Of a stretch of DNA of 64,000 nucleotides, positions 1 to 9,317 are shown one piece after another; position 1 is the first letter of the stretch; each line of letters begins with the position of its first letter. Source of the DNA: Roseiarcus sp963696665. Its GTDB lineage: Bacteria > Pseudomonadota > Alphaproteobacteria > Rhizobiales > Beijerinckiaceae. Position numbers and translations under genes: made by a program. The stretch lies in contig CAVOLE010000044.1 in the NCBI GenBank assembly GCA_963696665.1, positions 1-64,000 on the forward strand. The letters run 5' to 3'. A model generated the notes under the pieces. That model saw nothing but the letters and a program-made list of their open reading frames with translations. It was not told the DNA's origin and did no database searches.

Positions 1-531
1 GAGATCGCGGGGCGCGGGCGTCCCAGGCGGCGTCACCGTCTTCCACCGGAATTCGGCGGTCCATTTGCCGACCTCGAGGACCACCTCGCTGGTGTAGGAG
101 CGGATACCGGGGGCGGTCGCGAGGATCTGGCGGGCGAAGTCCTGGTAATGCGCCACGTCCTTGCTGCGCACCAGGATGATGTAGTCGATGTCGCCGGCGA
201 CGGTGAGACACTGCGCGACGCGCGGCAGTTCGCGCATCCGGCGTTCGAAGTCGCGCATCACCGTCTCCTGAGGGCGATCGAGCTTGATGCGCACCACGGT
301 CAGCAGGGGATAACCCAGCTTCTCCGGCGCCATCAGGGCGACGGTCCGCTCGATGATTCCGGCGGCGCGCAGCCGGCGCACCCGCTTCAGGCAAGCCGGC
401 GGCGACAGGCCGATCTCGTCGGCCAGCGCCTGGTTGGCGATCGCCGCGTCATATTGCAGAACCCGCAAAATCCGCCTGTCGATGGCGTCGAGCGGCGTAT
501 CGGCCGGATCTGCCGGCTTTTGGATTCGCAA
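1..531 (-). CDS. Lrp/AsnC family transcriptional regulator (partial, runs off left edge)
   Basis: This minus-strand frame is open for 177 codons from a TTG at 531 to the window edge, so the C-terminus is not seen. An N-terminal helix-turn-helix is visible (DRRILRVLQ, then GLSPPACLKRVRRL at about residues 35-50). The RAM/ACT-like effector domain follows (GYPLLTVVRIKLDRP, then VAQCLTVAGDIDYIILVRS). This arrangement is typical of Lrp/AsnC proteins, which bind DNA as dimers or octamers and sense amino acids. I chose the TTG because no ATG occurs in frame near the helix-turn-helix. The gene is divergent from the dialkylglycine decarboxylase gene, with a palindrome between them, so it probably controls that neighbour. 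The family is clear; the effector is unknown. Confidence 0.85.
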   Translation of the reverse strand, partial: MRIQKPADPADTPLDAIDRRILRVLQYDAAIANQALADEIGLSPPACLKRVRRLRAAGIIERTVALMAPEKLGYPLLTVVRIKLDRPQETVMRDFERRMRELPRVAQCLTVAGDIDYIILVRSKDVAHYQDFARQILATAPGIRSYTSEVVLEVGKWTAEFRWKTVTPPGTPAPRDL

Positions 532-557
532 GTGAAACCCACTTTCGGCGTCGCCAA

Positions 558-577
558 ATTTCTCAAAAATGAGAAAT
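558..577. promoter_or_regulatory. Palindromic operator candidate between lrp-type gene and dgdA
   Basis: A perfect inverted repeat, ATTTCTCA then AAAA then TGAGAAAT, lies in the 142-base divergent intergenic region. AT-rich palindromes of this kind are common Lrp/AsnC operators. Its position between the regulator start and the aminotransferase start fits autoregulation and local control. The role is inferred. Confidence 0.5.
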
Positions 578-673
578 GGCGAGAAGTTTCCACGAAATGC
601 GCGTTCAAAAAGAAATCACGCGGCGTCGCTGCCGATGTAAGCTCATTGACGTTGCCGGAGCAAGGGGAAGCCA

Positions 674-1995
674 ATGTCGAAGCCGCATCTGACCAACGAG
701 CCTTGGGATGCACATCTCATTCGCTACGGGATGCCGTTCGCAAAGCGCCTCATCGAAAAGGCGCGCGGGACGATGATCTGGGACAGCGAGGGACGCGAAA
801 TCCTCGATTCACGTCGGGCCAGATGTGCGCGACGCTCGGACACAACCACCCGCGCATCGTCGAGGCGATCCACGAGGCCTGCGAGGGCGCGCTGCACCTT
901 TTCAGCGGCATGCTGAGCCCGCCGGTGGTGGCGCTGTCGCAGCGACTCGCCGCGATGCTGCCGCCGCATCTGTCGAAGTCGCTGTTTCTCAGCACCGGAG
1001 GCGAGGCGAACGAGGCCGCGCTCAAACTGGCGAAGATGCATTCCGGCAGATACGAGGTGGTGGCCTATACGGGTTCATGGCACGGCATGACCTCCGGCGC
1101 GCAATCGGTCAATTACGTCGCCGGCCGCCAGGGCTACGGGCCGATGATGCCGGGAGCGCTGGCGCTGCCCGCGCCCAACCCGTATCACTGCCCGGTGCGG
1201 CATTGCCGGGACGCCTGCGACGGCACTTGCCTCGAGGTCGGCTTCGACATGGTCGACGCGCAGTCGACCGGCTCGCTCGCCGCGGTCATCGCCGAGCCGG
1301 TGGAGAGCTCGGGCGGCGTCATCGTGCCGCCGGAGGGCTATTGGCGGAAGGTGAAGTCGCATTGCGACAAGCGCGGCATGCTGCTGATCTTCGACGAGGC
1401 GCAGACCGCGTTCGGGCGACTCGGTTGCGATTTCGCCTTCCAGCATTTCGGCGTCGAGCCGGACATGCTGACTCTGTCGAAAACCCTGGGCGGCGGCCTG
1501 CCGCTCTCGGCCACGGTGATTTCCGACGCGATGGATGCGGATTGCCATGAGAAGGGCTTCATCCATCCGACTTCGCACGTCTCCGATCCCTTGCCGGCCC
1601 ATGTCGCGCTCGCCGTGCTGGACGTCCTGGCGGAGGAGGACCTGAACGCCCGCGCTCTGGCGATGGGCGAGCGGCTAGGCGCGGGGCTGCGTTATCTTCA
1701 GGACAAGCATGAGATCATCGGCGACGTCCGCGGCTTCGGGCTGTTGCAGGGCGTCGAGCTGGTCAAGGACCGCGAGACCCGCGCGCCGGACGCCCCCACC
1801 GGGCGCGCCATCACTGCACGCTGCATGGAGCTGGGACTCTCCATGAACATCGTTTCCGTGGGGTCGATGGCCGCGATATGGCGCATCGCCCCGCCACTCA
1901 CCGTGACGCGCGAGGAGATCGAGCGCGGCGTCGCCATCCTCGATCAGGCGATCGGCGAGGTAGTGGCGGAGGGCGCGAAGACGGCGGTGGGCTAG
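674..1995 (+). CDS. dgdA: 2,2-dialkylglycine decarboxylase / class III aminotransferase (one frameshift)
   Basis: This is a PLP-dependent class III aminotransferase, closest in recalled motifs to 2,2-dialkylglycine decarboxylase, which decarboxylates dialkyl amino acids and transaminates pyruvate. The ATG at 674 follows an AAGGGGA ribosome binding site. The first 45 residues (LIRYGMPFAKRLIEKARG, WDSEGREILD) are in one frame. At about 808-810 one T appears to be missing, and the protein continues in the next frame (TSGQMCATLGHNHP, HLFSGMLSPPVV). Family marks are SWHGMT, LLIFDEAQTAFGRLG and the PLP lysine in LTLSKTLGGGLPLS. The C-terminus (GLSMNIV, WRIAPPLTV) matches the family and the length of about 440 residues is normal. 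The frameshift either breaks the gene or is a base-call error. Substrate assignment beyond the subfamily is inferred. Confidence 0.8.
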
Positions 1996-2532
1996 TCGCC
2001 CGAGGATCAAAATGATGGGATATCCCCTTCCCAAATTCCCCCCTTCGCGGGAGAGGGGAAGGGGCTCTAACATGTATCCCGCTTTGAATGTCTCGGGAAT
2101 CCAGGGCCGCAGCATGTGCGGCCAAGTCGGAGCCTCGCTTTGCGGTGCATGACACTTGTGTCTCCACGCAGGAGCCCCCCTTATTTTGAACAACACTTCC
2201 GACCGCTAGTTTCGGATAGTCCGGCGTCCGAACCAGCCGTTCGGATTGCGCCCCACGCTTTTGCGACCAGGCCATTGAACTCGGCGCCTCGCGCGAGGGC
2301 GCGGGCCGCCGCGACCTTCCGGTTCTGCGAATTCTGTGCTCGGAGGCCGCAAAGCAATCGCAAGCGTGTTTTCTCAACTACAAATCCATGAGGTCGGATT
2401 AATAAGCGGAGGTAAACGACCCGTAAAGTGAGCGCAGTCGCTCTCGCGCCGCGAACAGCCATAATTTATTCACGCGGCGTTCAGTCGCATGGGCTTATGA
2501 ATAGGGTCGTTGACAACAATTAGGAGGATGTC
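1996..2532. other. Non-coding stretch with a C/G-rich hairpin repeat
   Basis: No convincing gene is seen here. At about 2024-2068 a CCCCTTCCC arm is followed by GGGGAAGGGG, an imperfect hairpin of the type that recurs near 7.3 and 9.3-9.45 kb. The last 30 bases hold an AGGAGG ribosome binding site for the next gene. Confidence 0.5.
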
Positions 2533-2833
2533 ATGACTTCGCGTATTCTTGCTGCTCCCGCCCTCGGCGCGGTCGCGGTCGCCGCCATGCTGGCTGCGAC
2601 GGCGACTTCGACCGAGGCGTTCACGCTATCGGCGCCGTCGGTCGAAAAGTCGGTCGCCGGCGGCCGACATCGACCACGTCTACTATTATCATGGCGGCGG
2701 CTACCATTACGGCTACCATGGCGGCTATGGCTACCATGCCGGCTACTACCATGGTGGTTACGGCTACGGCTACCACGGCGGCTACGGTCGCCGCTGTTGG
2801 TGGGGCGCCTACGGTAATTGGGTCTGCGCTTGA
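2533..2833 (+). CDS. Small exported Gly/His/Tyr-rich protein (one frameshift)
   Basis: A strong AGGAGG at 2521-2526 precedes the ATG. The first 40 residues form a signal peptide (LGAVAVAAMLAATATSTEA, cleavage probably after TEA). After about base 2660 the reading continues in another frame. That frame encodes a repetitive segment of GYHGGYGYH-like units ending in RRCWWGAYGNWVCA and a stop at 2831-2833. The switch needs removal of one base in the GCCGGCGGCC run. Short exported Gly/Tyr/His-rich proteins of this kind are common in the order and have no firm function; metal binding by the histidines is possible. A rho-independent terminator follows immediately, so the gene is monocistronic. Confidence 0.65.
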
Positions 2834-2849
2834 TAACGATTTGAAAAGT

Positions 2850-2882
2850 CGCCCGGTTCGGTTTCGCCGAACCGGGCGTTTT
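2850..2882. terminator. Rho-independent terminator (bidirectional)
   Basis: A perfect 12-bp stem, CGCCCGGTTCGG paired with CCGAACCGGGCG across a 5-base loop, is followed by TTTT. It lies between the converging exported-protein gene and yebC and can serve both. Confidence 0.9.
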
Positions 2883-2891
2883 GTCTTTACC

Positions 2892-3638
2892 TCAGCCCTC
2901 GAGCTTCGCGATCAACGCATCGGAAATCTCGAAATTGGCGGTGACGTTCTGCACATCGTCGTTTTCCTCGAGCGCGCCGATCAATTTCAAAATCTTCTCG
3001 CCCGCCTCGTCCTCTACCGTCACGGTATTCTGCGGCCGCCAGACGAGCGCGGCCTTGCGAGGCTCGCCAAAGTTGGCCTCCAACGCCTTCTGCGCCTCGC
3101 GCAGCAACTCGACCGAAGTGGTCACCTCGTGCTCATCAGGTCCGGAGACGACGTCATCGGCGCCCGCCTCGATCGCCGCCTCGAGCATCGCGTCGTCGGT
3201 GGCGACCTTTCGATCGAAAACGATCAGGCCAACGCGATCGAACATGAACGAGACGGCGCCGGTTTCCGCCAGCGCGCCGCCGGCCTTGCTGAAATAGGAG
3301 CGCACTTCCCCGGCGGTGCGGTTGCGGTTGTCGGTCAGCGCCTCGACGATGACGGCGACCCCGCCCGGCGCATAACCCTCGTAGCGAACTTCGTCGTAAC
3401 TCTCGCCGTCGGCGCCGGCGGCCTTCTTGATGGCGCGCTCGATATTGTCCTTGGGCATGTTTTCCGCGCGGGCGGCCAGGACGGCCGAGCGAAGGCGCGC
3501 ATTCATCGCCATGTCCGGCAGGCCCATCTTAGCCGCGACGGTTATTTCGCGCGCCAGTTTCGAGAAGAGCTTGGAGCGGATCGCATCTTGCTTGCCCTTC
3601 TTGTGCATGATGTTCTTGAATTGACTATGACCCGCCAT
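2892..3638 (-). CDS. yebC: YebC/PmpR family DNA-binding regulator (TACO1 family)
   Basis: The protein has 248 residues, the usual YebC length. It opens with the family hallmark MAGHSQFKNIMHKKGKQD and continues with LARAEN-type helices, the GGVAVIVEALTDNRNRT segment and the C-terminal acidic domain (VTVEDEAGEKILKLIGALEE). YebC-family proteins act as transcription regulators and, in recent work on the family, as factors relieving ribosome stalling. I chose the ATG at 3638 because the hallmark begins there; the upstream in-frame extension does not resemble the family. The gene stands alone, with 138 bases separating it from kup. Confidence 0.93.
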   Translation of the reverse strand: MAGHSQFKNIMHKKGKQDAIRSKLFSKLAREITVAAKMGLPDMAMNARLRSAVLAARAENMPKDNIERAIKKAAGADGESYDEVRYEGYAPGGVAVIVEALTDNRNRTAGEVRSYFSKAGGALAETGAVSFMFDRVGLIVFDRKVATDDAMLEAAIEAGADDVVSGPDEHEVTTSVELLREAQKALEANFGEPRKAALVWRPQNTVTVEDEAGEKILKLIGALEENDDVQNVTANFEISDALIAKLEG

Positions 3639-3775
3639 GCCTCGCCCCACATTGGTAAATTGGGCGGTTCCTATACGCTCGGTCTCGTGGTTAGGGAAGG
3701 CGCGCCGCGGGCATCCTCGCGTTCCGAGGTCGGCGCGGGTAGCGCGCGGCAGCGACGGCGAGGCGATTCCCCGCG

Positions 3776-5700
3776 TCAAACTTTCATCTGCGCGCCCAGT
3801 TCGACCACGCGATCGGACGGGATGTGGAAGAAGTCGGGAGCGTTGGCGGCCTGCTTGGCAAGTGCGATGAAGAGATGGTCCTGCCATTTCGGCATGCCGG
3901 AATTTTGCGCGGGCTTCAGCGTGCGTCGGCCGAGGAAGAACGACGTCGTCATGATGTCGAACTTGACGCCGACCTTGCGCAGCGCCGCGAGGGCGGTGGG
4001 AATGCGCGGGGATTCCATATAGCCGAAGCGCAAGGTCACCGTGACGAAATCGGGCGACAGAGCGTGGATTTCATAGCGCTGGGCCGGCGCCACGCGGGGG
4101 CTGGGCTCGGTCTTGACGCACATCATCACCACGCGCTCGTGCAGCACCTTGTTATGCTTGAGGTTGTGCATGAAGGAAGACGGCGCCACGGAGGGGTCGC
4201 TGGTCAGAAACACCGCCGTGCCGGGAACGCGCACCGGTTTCGACTTCTCCAGCATCTTGATCAGATCAGGCATCGGTATGGAATCGCGATGCGTCTTGAT
4301 CGTGAGGATCGCGCTGCCGCGCGACCACGTCCACATCACCACGAACGTCGCCGAGCCGAGCAGCAACGGCACCCATCCGCCATCGAAAATCTTATACAGA
4401 TTGGCGATGAAGAAGCTGACGTCGATCGACAGGAATCGCAGACCAGCGCCAGCGCGCCCCACAGCGGCCAACGCCAGAGCTTCCAGACCACGAAGAACGC
4501 GAGCGCCGTCGTCGTTACCATCGTCCCGGAAACCGCGATGCCGTAGGCGTTGGCGAGCGCATCGGAAGAGCGGAACAGCAACACCAGCGCGAGCACGCCG
4601 AGCAGCAGGATCCGGTTGATGCGCGGAATGTAGATCTGGCCTTCCTGGGAATCGGAGGTGTGGATGATCTCGAAACGCGGCAGCAGGCCGAGCTGGATCG
4701 CCTGGCTGACGAGCGAATAGGCCCCCGTGATGACCGCCTGGCTGGCGATGACCGTCGCCGCCGTCGAGAGCAGAATCAGCGGCACGAGCGCCCAGCCGGG
4801 CGCCAACAGATAGAACGGATTTTCGACCGCCTTGGGGTCGACAAGGATCAACGCGCCCTGGCCGAGATAGTTGGCGATCAGCGCCGGCAGGATCAGAAAC
4901 AGCCAGGCGAACTGGATCGGCCGCCGGCCGAAATGCCCCATGTCGGCATAGAGCGCCTCCGCGCCGGTAACGGCGAGGAAGACGCTGCCGAGCACGATGA
5001 AGCCGATCGGGCCGTGGAGGAACAGGAAGGCCAGTCCCGGAAGCGGGCTCAGCGCGCGCAATATGCTCCAGGCCGCGGGAATGTGGGTGATGCCGAGAAC
5101 CGCGTTGACGGCGAAGAACACGACCATGATCGGTCCGAAAAACGCCGCGACGCCGGCCGTGCCGCGACTCTGCGCGAGGAACAGCAGAACGAGAATCACG
5201 ACGGTCGCAGGCAGGACGAAACGCGCGAGCTCGGCGTCCACCTGCTTGAGCCCCTCCAGCGCCGAGAGCACCGATATCGCGGGCGTGATGATCGCGTCGC
5301 CGGAAAATAGCGCCGAACCCGCGACCCCCAAGAGAAAGATGAGCGTCGTGCGTTGCCCGACCGCGATCCGAGCAAGCGCCATCAGCGACAGGATGCCGCC
5401 TTCGCCCTTGTTGTCCGCCATCATCAGAAACAGGACGTATTTCGCGGTCACGACGATCAGCAGCGCCCAGATGATCAGAGAGACGATCCCGATGACCTCA
5501 TGCGGCGCGAGGCCAGACTTGAACTGACCCATGGCCGTCTGGAGCGCATAGAGCGGGCTGGTGCCGATGTCGCCGAACACGACGCCGACCGAACCCAAGG
5601 CCAAAACCAGGAAGTTGCCGCCTTTATGCGCGCTCGCCGTGTCGCGCGCACTTCCCGCGGGCGCCGGAGCAGGGGCGACCTGCGAAGGATCGTGCAACAT
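3776..5700 (-). CDS. kup: Kup-type potassium transporter (one frameshift)
   Basis: The N-terminal part (start 5700) shows the Kup signature GVVFGDIGTSPLYALQTA and about twelve hydrophobic segments (for example YVLFLMMADNKGEGGILSL, SGDAIITPAISVLSALEG). At about 4436-4450, after the last membrane segments (WRWPLWGALALV), the frame changes. The conserved FLSIDVSFFIANLYKI and DGGWVPLLLG then continue in the second frame to a stop at 3776, through the cytoplasmic C-terminal domain (VPGTAVFLTSDP). The combined length of about 640 residues matches the family. Kup imports K+ with protons at the inner membrane. The single-base change sits in an alternating GC run and may be a sequencing error. The gene is co-oriented with pcaB, 120 bases apart. 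Confidence 0.88.
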
Positions 5701-5820
5701 GCATCTTCCGAAGTGAGCGCCGCGCGACGGCCGGCCCTGAGCAGAAGGAGCTATACTCCCTCATCGCCGGCCCGCAAGGGGTACAACGCGCAACCTCGAT
5801 CCCGAGTTCGCGGCGCTTGG

Positions 5821-6894
5821 TTAGACTTTCATCAAATCGGGGGCTGAGACGAATTGCAAGCCCTGGCACATCGTCGCTGCGTGACGCAGTCCGGTCGCGG
5901 TCGCGGCGACGAGCGGGGGCAGGGTCAGCCATTCCAGCGTCCACGCGGCGCCGGAGCGCTCGTTTTCGGCCACGAGCCCCTGATGTAGGGTTCCGACGAG
6001 GCCGGCGCTGAACCGCGCGAGCGTCACGAGGACCTCGGCGAGCACCGGATTCGACTTGTGCGGCATCGCCGACGAGCCGCCGCCGCCCGCCAGGCGAAGC
6101 TCGCCGACTTCGTTCTGCGCCATCAGCGCCGCGTCCTGGCCGATCTTGCCGAGCGAGCCGGCGACGAGGCTGAGCCAGCTCGCGAATTCGCCGATGCGAT
6201 CGCGTTCGACATGCCAACAGGAGGCGTCGCCGAGCCCGAGCCGGCGCGCGAGTTCGGCGGCCAGCGCGTCGCCCTTGCCGTCGAGATCAGCGCGCGTTCC
6301 GACCGGGCCGCCGAATTGCACGACGAGCAGGCGCGGCTTCAACTCGTCTAGGCGCACGCGATGCCGCTCCAGCGGCTCGCGCCACGCGCGCAGCTTGTCA
6401 TGCGCGGCGATAGGCAGTGCGCGCTGCATCCGCGTGCGTCCCATCAGGAGGATGGCGCCGTCGCGGCGGTCGAGCTCCCGGAGCGTCTCGATCAGCGAGG
6501 CGAGCCGACGATCGAAGAGAGCGCAAACCGATTTCAACCGCATCGTCAGGCTGGCATCGATCACGTCCTGGCTTGTCGCGCCACGATGCAAGTGCTTGCC
6601 ATGGGGCTCCCCGACCGCGGCGCGAAGCTGCGCCACTAGCGCCGGCGCGACGACGCCGTCGCGCGCGGCGCCGGCGGCGAGGCCCGCGCGATCGGGCGAG
6701 AAGCTCGCGCAGACCTCGGCTATGTGTCGCGCGGCCTCGGTCGGAAGGAGGCCGAGCGAGGCTTGCGCCTCGGCGAGCGCCGCCTCGAACGCGAGCATCG
6801 CGGCGAGGTCCGCGTCTAACGAAAAAGACGCAGCGACTTCCTCGTCGCCGAGGAGCGCGCCGAGGAGGGGATGATCGAAGGCGGAAATGGTCAT
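5821..6894 (-). CDS. pcaB: 3-carboxy-cis,cis-muconate cycloisomerase
   Basis: This is a 357-residue member of the fumarase/aspartase superfamily. It carries the superfamily signature GGSSAMPHKSNPVLAE and the N-terminal FDHPLLGALLGDEEVAASF typical of PcaB. HLHRGATSQDVIDASL supplies the conserved histidine-threonine region. PcaB converts 3-carboxymuconate to 4-carboxymuconolactone in the protocatechuate branch of the beta-ketoadipate pathway. The ATG at 6894 starts at the family N-terminus; the longer in-frame extension looks non-coding. No other pca genes are adjacent, so the pathway is completed elsewhere or the enzyme acts on another substrate. Confidence 0.88.
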   Translation of the reverse strand: MTISAFDHPLLGALLGDEEVAASFSLDADLAAMLAFEAALAEAQASLGLLPTEAARHIAEVCASFSPDRAGLAAGAARDGVVAPALVAQLRAAVGEPHGKHLHRGATSQDVIDASLTMRLKSVCALFDRRLASLIETLRELDRRDGAILLMGRTRMQRALPIAAHDKLRAWREPLERHRVRLDELKPRLLVVQFGGPVGTRADLDGKGDALAAELARRLGLGDASCWHVERDRIGEFASWLSLVAGSLGKIGQDAALMAQNEVGELRLAGGGGSSAMPHKSNPVLAEVLVTLARFSAGLVGTLHQGLVAENERSGAAWTLEWLTLPPLVAATATGLRHAATMCQGLQFVSAPDLMKV

Positions 6895-7368
6895 CGGGTC
6901 ACTCGTCGGGCGCGCGGAGCCGGCAAGGCAGCAAAAATCCGGTTTGTGGTAGAGAGACCCCTGTCCCGCGTCGCGAGTCAAGGCTGGCGAACGCAGGCGA
7001 CGGCGGGACGCTTCAATCCGACGTTCAAGGATCTCCGTTTTTAATCTGTGGCAGAGTTCCCTGGTGGTAGGGAAAAATGCAGGGAACTTCGGCGATTCGG
7101 CCCCCTTTTGCGAAAATCTGTCTCTAAAACAGGCGCGAATTCAGTGAGTTGCGAGACGTATTTCCTACGAGGAGGGAATTTCACGAAATCGATCCGGGCG
7201 CCGCAATGAAGCACTTGTTCCACGTTGTCGCCGAAGGTCGGCGACCGCGCCTAGTCGGTCGCGTCAGTCAACTTGATAGGACGCAACCAATTCCCTCCCC
7301 CTTGTGCGTGTTTGGGAGGGGAGTTGCACCACTGTATCCGTTTGAAGCTTTAGGCCTTTTATCCGAGA
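6895..7368. other. Non-coding stretch with inverted repeats
   Basis: I see no gene here. An inverted repeat GTTCCCTG (7056-7063) and CAGGGAAC (7080-7087) encloses a 16-base loop. A C-rich hairpin (CCCTCCCC ... GGGAGGGG) lies at about 7292-7322 and a related one at about 7391-7432, just inside the next open frame. These look like dispersed intergenic palindromes. Confidence 0.5.
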
Positions 7369-8008
7369 GTGTCCGCTATCCCGCCACCCCAACTCTCCCC
7401 CACAAACGGGTCGCAAGCGGGGAGGGAGCACCTGTCGACCCTATCCAATTCAGCCGCGAGCGCGAAACACGATCGGTTCGCCGCGATCGAAGCCTGGTAC
7501 GGCGTCTATGTCGATGTGCTCGAGCGGCTCGGCTGGGCGGGCGAGGCGTTCGCCTTCGTCGAGGCCAAATCGGCGTCGGGGACGCTCAAAATGGATCGTG
7601 CGGCGCTCGAGGTGATCCAGGCGATCGCGACCGGCGGCCAGCTCGCGATCCTCGTCGAGACGATGGAGACGCTGAAGAAGCTCGGCGACTGCGACCGTCC
7701 GATCCGCATCTTCGACATTCAGGCGCGACAGGACCTCAGCGGCAATTTCCAGATCGGGGCGGCGCAGAAAGGCGACAACGGCGCGATTTCGGTCGCGCTC
7801 GGCGCCTTCCGCTTCAGCGCTTCGGACAATCGCGGAACGTTCCTGTTCTGGAACTGGGGCGCCGAAGAGGTGAGATTCTGGACCGCGGTGCAGAAGCTGA
7901 CGCTCAACCCCGACCTCTACGGCGTCCACCGCGCGGCGGTCGTCGCCAAGCTGAAAAGCCGACGCGGCCGACTATGTCGCCGAACTGGCCGAACTGGAGA
8001 TCGTTTGA
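7369..8008 (+). CDS. Hypothetical protein (frameshifted near the end, N-terminus doubtful)
   Basis: I do not recognise a named family. The convincing part begins near 7470 (HDRFAAIEAWYGVYVDVLERLGW) and contains QIGAAQKGDNGAISVALGAF and TFLFWNWGAEEVRFWTAVQ. The region before it matches the intergenic C-rich repeat, so the GTG at 7369 is only the first available start and the true 5' end may be lost. At 7954-7957 there are four A's where three would keep the frame. With one removed the C-terminus reads KADAADYVAELAELEIV and stops at 8008. No signal peptide or membrane segment is seen. Confidence 0.45.
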
Positions 8009-8129
8009 GAAAGGTCCAATTACAGCGGATGATACGCGGTTTCGTGTCTCATCCGAATGCGGAACGTCATGTCCCCACAATCGCGGCTCAGGCGGCGGGC
8101 GCCTTGGCAGCGAAATAGAAGTGCGCTCC

Positions 8130-8546
8130 TCACTTCGACGCCGGCAGGGCGAAGCGCTCACGCAGTTCCGGCGTGGGCGCCATGCAGACTTCGCGCTTTC
8201 CGAACAGGCGGTAGCGATTACGCGCCACGCGGTCGTAGAGCCAGTCTCGGAAGAGCGCCGGGCAAAAACGTAACGCGCGCGCGAATGACCATGGCGGACG
8301 CAGGTGGGCGAACAGCGTGATCACGGCGCTCGATTTCCTGTAGGCCCTGCCACCTTCGACGAACAGAAACGTATCTGGCTGTTCGGGGTCGACGCCGTGC
8401 GCCGCCGCCATCGCGGCGCCTTCCTCCGATTGGATCGCGACAAAGCGAAACGACGCCTCTCGCTCATGCTTCAAGACGAACGTCACGGAGCGCGAACAGA
8501 GGACGCAAACGCCGTCATAGAGCAAGATCGGCGGCTTTCCAGTCAT
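8130..8546 (-). CDS. DCC1-like thiol-disulfide oxidoreductase family protein (DUF393)
   Basis: The protein has 138 residues and the family's N-terminal motif LLYDGVCVLCSRSV, with a DxxCxxC redox pair. The middle (RFVAIQSEEGAAMAAAHGVDP, FLFVEGGRAYRKSSAV) and the C-terminal RDWLYDRVARNRYRLFGKRE are typical. The family is predicted to be a thioredoxin-fold oxidoreductase of unknown substrate. The ATG at 8546 follows GGGAGG. A decayed second copy of the middle of this gene lies about 850 bases further on. Confidence 0.87.
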   Translation of the reverse strand: MTGKPPILLYDGVCVLCSRSVTFVLKHEREASFRFVAIQSEEGAAMAAAHGVDPEQPDTFLFVEGGRAYRKSSAVITLFAHLRPPWSFARALRFCPALFRDWLYDRVARNRYRLFGKREVCMAPTPELRERFALPASK

Positions 8547-8943
8547 TTCCGCGCCTCCCGATAGATCGTGACCCGATGGCAGCTCGACGATCGCGGCCGA
8601 AGACGCCTTTACATCTGTGCGCTCGAAGCCGCCTGCAACGGCCTCATGGAAGATTCTCGAATGCCGCCCATCACGTGGCGGGATGGTGGCCGCGCCGCGG
8701 TCCCGCGGTGTTCGCTCTGTGAGAAACACCACAGCGCCAATGTCAACGAAGTGTCACGTTGGCGTCATGAAGCGGTCGCCGAACCGAGAGCCGATCTTCA
8801 CAAACCCAATCGTCCTCCAACCACGACGCTTGTTTGGCCGGGTCAGGGTAGATGCAGCACAGCGCTACCGTGAACCTCACAACGAAACCCGAGCGGCGGG
8901 CCCAGCGTGCATCAGGGCTCGCGTCCAACCGTAGGAGATCGAC
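8547..8943. other. Intergenic region, nothing assigned
   Basis: I see no protein, RNA or terminator that I can support here. Promoters for the divergent DCC1 gene and the small exported protein presumably lie in it. A ribosome binding site (GTAGGAGATC) ends it. Confidence 0.4.
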
Positions 8944-9177
8944 GTGTACAAGCTCACTCTAGCTTTGGCCGCATTCGCCTTTGTCGCAGCCGCCGGAGGC
9001 GCTCGAGCCGACAGTTCTGGTCACATCGACGTAAACAGCTTGAGCGCGCAGATGCCCAGGAGCTACGACGCTCTCTCTCCCGTGTCGGACGATTACCCGT
9101 CCGGCCCGACGGCTTGTTCGATCGCCCGCGGTGGCTTGAAGTTTGGTTGCACCGTTTCCCCGTGGCGGCAGAGGTAA
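8944..9177 (+). CDS. Small exported hypothetical protein
   Basis: This 77-codon frame starts with GTG at 8944, eight bases after AGGAGA. Residues 1-22 form a clean signal peptide (KLTLALAAFAFVAAAGGARA, cleavage after ARA). The mature part of about 55 residues (SGHIDVNSLSAQMP, SDDYPSGPTACSIARGG) has two cysteines and no recognised domain. It ends where the DCC1 remnant begins, so its own C-terminus may have been altered by that junction. The function is unknown. Confidence 0.5.
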   Translation: MYKLTLALAAFAFVAAAGGARADSSGHIDVNSLSAQMPRSYDALSPVSDDYPSGPTACSIARGGLKFGCTVSPWRQR

Positions 9178-9187
9178 GTCCGCCACA

Positions 9188-9305
9188 CGATTTCCGGTAG
9201 GCACTGCTGCCTTCGACAAACAAAACGGGTCCGGCTTTTCGGGGTCGACGCCGCAAATCGTCGCCAACGCGCGGCGCCCTCCTCCGATCGGATCGCGACA
9301 ATAGC
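9188..9305 (-). pseudogene. Remnant of a second DCC1-family gene
   Basis: This segment is a diverged copy of bases about 8333-8452, the middle of the DCC1 gene, in the same orientation. Both share stretches such as CGGGGTCGACGCCG and the TCCGAT-GGATCGCGACAA blocks. Translated in shifted frames, it gives IVAIRSEEGAA and GVDPEKPDPF. These parallel FVAIQSEEGAA and GVDPEQPDTF of the intact gene. The frame is broken and both ends are missing. Confidence 0.75.
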
Positions 9306-9317
9306 TTCGCAGGCCTG

